A stretch of 64,000 nt of DNA from Paramecium octaurelia (lineage: Eukaryota; Ciliophora; Oligohymenophorea; Peniculida; Parameciidae). Location: NCBI GenBank assembly GCA_905182995.1, contig CAJJDP010000027.1:584472-648471 (forward strand). Direction: 5' to 3'. The position numbers were made by a program, and so were the translations under genes. This document shows positions 61,191-64,000 of the stretch, piece by piece. The notes below the pieces were generated by a model. It was not told where the DNA came from and ran no database searches. It saw nothing but the letters and a program-made list of their open reading frames with translations. Position 1 is the stretch's first letter, and every line of letters starts with the position of its first letter.

Positions 61191-62585
61191 CTAATTCCTC
61201 ATCTAATTCTGAAACAATGTTTTTATTTCGAGAATTTAAAATATCATATCGTTTTATTGATCCTTGCAAATCCTCCATTTATTTTGTTATTTTTATAGGA
61301 TTAATCAATATTTCGGTAATATCAAGAAATTTATCTATCAACATTGACTAACTTAAATATAATTATCTGGAAACGGATGAAGTAATTAATTTATAAAGAT
61401 TAAGTTCATCCTAACCTTTATTTTTATCATTGTTTATAAAATTGCGTTGTTATTTTGATAAACAATTTGCTAAATAAAGTCTATAGCTAATGCGTTAGAA
61501 AGGAAATAGGACCACATCAAAAATGACTCTTAAGATTGTAAATAGTCCTCCAATTTTGGCGGCGACATCCATCAACGTCTAGTAGGTTATAAAATGTATT
61601 TTTTTCTTTGCATCTAAATTTAGTTCAAACAACGCTATATTATTATTGTCTTCATAATTTAATGTACTGTCAATAGCGGTATTTTCATATTCAATACCTT
61701 CAATCTGTTTTAGCTAGGGAAAAAAGTAAAACGGATTATATTCTATAAAGCTTTGAGAATATTTGAAATATATTCGAATATACTTTCCAACTTTATTAAA
61801 AATCGGAGTCGAATCTATGCTTTATGCTTTTTCATATGGGGAGACCTCTTATTCTTTATTAAAGTAATGGAAAGAGTATGAGTAAAAAAGATTCGAATTT
61901 GTGATATATCTATCGATCTCTTCAGTTGAGGCACAATCTTATAGTTTTAGAAATAAATACTTGAACTAAGAGTGCTATTTTAACATCTTTATACTAGCCC
62001 TCCAAATTGAGTAAAATTTTCTAATTTTGGTGATCCCTAGATTCTTATTTCAGGATTATTATTAAGATAATTCTCATCTATACAATATGTAATATTTAAA
62101 TATTTCTGTGGTACGTCCAGCTATTAATATGATGTTTAGATTACTAAAGAAATATTCGAAGTGCGATTTCCACATATAATGCTTGGAATATTTACACAAT
62201 TATTTTCACCGTATTATTTTTGACAAAAGTAAAAAGTTATTGAAAATATTCTATTGTTATCGTTGGGAATAGGCTAACCCATAGTGTCTACAAGTCCAGC
62301 AGCAAAGAGAAGTTCAGTAGAATGAAATGTATAACCCTATAAAATGGTCGTATTATTGTTTACATCTTCTGGATTAATTACTGCATCTTTTGAATTAAGT
62401 ACAGCATTTTTCCCTTTGTTCATCTCTAGAATAAAAGAGTTACTAGAATATGCTAAAATAGTAAATAAAATTAGAGTCATTATTGCTCCAATTTTCGTTC
62501 TGAATGCTGATTGACTATCAGCTTATAATCTGATTTCTTATCCAAAAATGTCTAGTTTTCTCAGCTATTTAGAAATTAGTTCCAT
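61072..62585 (-). CDS. Ciliate-type two-pass membrane protein
   Basis: One 20-nt intron (61975-61994) gives 497 residues. The N-terminus reads KLDIFGQEIRLQ followed by a hydrophobic segment (IGAIMTLILFTILAYSS), then a long extracellular/lumenal region with paired Cys (FYFCQ, NNCVNIPSIICGN, ITYCID) and several N-glycosylation-type Asn-x-Thr/Ser sites. A second hydrophobic segment follows (AAKIGGLFTILRVIFDVVLF) and then a ~130-residue cytoplasmic tail. This layout, with the short N-terminal DIFGxx motif and the YQTLMDVAAKIGGLF motif before the last span, fits a large ciliate-expanded family of unknown function. Its 3' end lies inside the repeated unit. Confidence 0.75.
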
Positions 62586-62650
62586 AATGTTAAGAGTAGT
62601 TTCTAATATTAATTATTAAAAATCATCACTATTATATTATGTCATTATAT

Positions 62651-63126
62651 TCACAATCGGATTTGGATATATAATAATTTAAAAAAGGCTTTTTAATATA
62701 CATTAATATATTGTATAAAATAATTACTTAGGAAGGTTTTCATTTTAATTAAGGTATCAACTTAAGTTTAATAAATTTAGACTTCTAATTTAGTATAGGT
62801 AGACTCACTAGGGTTCTCCTCTAAATATTCTAATTAATAGAGTTGATTTATTAGATTTTTTAAAATCGAGGGCAATTTTGTTTCATCCTAAATGCCAATA
62901 ATTGAATTAACACTATTAACATATTGTTATAGTTAGCATCATAATGACTATATTCGAAAATCATAAAAGTTCTCCTAGCATTGCATTTAACTTACATATC
63001 TAGTTTTGAATCCACCCTAATGTAATATTTTATATAAATTTTTCTAATGATATTCACAAGTTTTAATTTTTGTTCATTTACTTTTCTAATATAAATTTTC
63101 AAATAAAAGGATTTAAATTTTAGCAT
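62651..63126 (-). CDS. Hypothetical Lys-rich protein
   Basis: A 26-nt intron (62888-62913) joins a basic N-terminal part (MLKFKSFYLKIYIRKVNEQK) through RTFMIFEYSHYDANYNN to a helical part (LPSILKNLINQLYQLEYLEE), for 149 residues ending at TGA 62651. The second exon is convincing; the start is not, since the frame is open further upstream without an ATG. No domain was recognised. Confidence 0.4.
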
Positions 63127-63394
63127 TTTAATAGTTTTCAATTTGAATATATTTTGGTCTTTAATTTTTTTCAATTAAAAATAAAAAGTTATAGTTCTAA
63201 GAACCTTAAAGGGCTAATTGAACCAAATTAGATGAAGCTCACGAATTGTTCTTGAAGATTATCTAAATTACAAAAGTGGTTAAAATTTAAATTAAAAAAA
63301 GCACACATCTCATATTTATTTCCATTTTTGTAATCATAATTGAGATTTAATATTTTTGAATTTAATGAAGCCTAAATGATGGCATATTTAGTGA
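63127..63394. other. No gene recognised
   Basis: A+T-rich sequence with no feature I can support. Confidence 0.3.
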
Positions 63395-63730
63395 TAGAAA
63401 AGACTGTATATAGAGATTTAGTATAAAAAATTCAATAAATTATTAAATTTGGGCGAATTATCAAAACTTGAATTACTTGCTAAATCATCAGCAGAATGTA
63501 AATACAAATTTAATTATTCTTTAGAACACAATCAATATAAATTGCGTAAATAATTATAAGAAGATATAAACTGTAGAAGTAACATAAAAAATATTTATAA
63601 TATACTTTAAAATTAAAAAGTTTTCTTTCAACAATAAAAAATCTTTAAAAATAAGGATTTGTAAAGCATGATTTTGATAAGATATTTCAAGAATTTACAA
63701 TAATTTTACAATAATTCAAGAATTTTATGA
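63395..63730 (+). other. Open frame, possible internal exon
   Basis: A TGA-free stretch of 111 codons without an early ATG; the part around LGELSKLELLAKSSAECKYK looks protein-like and helical. It could be an exon of a gene running off the right end, but no splice sites could be fixed. From 63727 a second frame stays open to the end of the window. Confidence 0.25.
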
Positions 63731-64000
63731 TCAATTGTATTATATTCTCAAAAATTACTTTGTATAAAGTTTCGAAATTCTATTTAATCGATAATTTAAT
63801 GGTCCTAATATCGAGAAATATAATTTTCCTTATCCAAGAGATCAAATTTCATAAAGTATCGATCCATATCAACCAACGATTGTGTTCACCAGTAAAGCTG
63901 CTCAAATATCTCAAAAAAAAACCACATATAGAAATATCTATAAAATTAATTGAAGGCATGAAAGTGAAAAACTAAGTATTTTACAGTTAGCCATAGAATG

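Noticed and set aside
1-64000. tRNA genes, rRNA, transposases, telomere repeats
   Set aside because: I looked through the spacers for cloverleaf-like conserved arms, transposase motifs and C4A2/C3A3-type repeats and saw none I could support; a tRNA scan would be decisive.

Overview
The window is macronuclear-type DNA from a ciliate, most probably Paramecium or a close relative. It is very A+T-rich. Every long gene reads through only when TAA and TAG are read as glutamine and TGA is the sole stop. Genes are interrupted by tiny introns of about 20-36 nt (GT...TAG/AAG), and neighbours are often only 20-80 bp apart. Ciliate assignment is near certain; the genus is an inference from intron size and gene density. 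Reading frames based on the standard code are mostly fragments of these genes.

Layout. 1-6.3 kb: a 5'-truncated Gln-rich coiled-coil gene, a small possibly N-myristoylated protein, a PX-domain protein, a HOOK-like coiled-coil protein, and ribosomal protein S27a fused to a degenerate ubiquitin-like domain. 6.3-14.3 kb: an importin-beta-like HEAT protein, a hypothetical gene, a Pho80-type cyclin, two tandem ankyrin-repeat paralogues and a small unknown. 14.3-29.7 kb: one giant gene on the minus strand, an axonemal dynein heavy chain with an N-terminal kelch/IPT/filamin region as in outer-arm alpha chains. 29.8-36.1 kb: an Eaf6-like NuA4 subunit, several small unknown or secreted proteins, and a multi-PH-domain protein. 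36.2-40.6 kb: a RhoGEF-PH-PX-FERM protein and a DUSP-containing ubiquitin-specific protease. 41.5-48.4 kb: a TPR protein with about 20 repeats and a C-terminal CaaX-like tail. 48.4-64 kb: an unknown gene, a WD40 protein and uracil phosphoribosyltransferase (UPRT) in repeated copies, a ciliate-type membrane protein and poorly defined sequence.

Assembly structure matters here. Single n characters at 22716, 42297, 45966, 56266 and 59297, and the n-run at 27611-28077, are each flanked by long near-identical direct copies. They look like overlapping (allelic or repeated) contigs abutted by the scaffolder. The doubled AAA1-AAA2 region, doubled kelch/IPT region and doubled TPR blocks are therefore probably artefacts. 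The exception is a seamless 4,019-bp tandem repeat junction at 53143/53144 with no n, which cuts two genes and may be a genuine tandem duplication of the WD40-UPRT locus.

The recognisable genes point to cilia and cytoskeleton (dynein, HOOK), membrane-phosphoinositide signalling (PX, PH, RhoGEF-FERM), ubiquitin biology (S27a fusion, USP), nuclear import, chromatin and nucleotide salvage. There is no operon-like organisation, and no transposon or CRISPR was seen.
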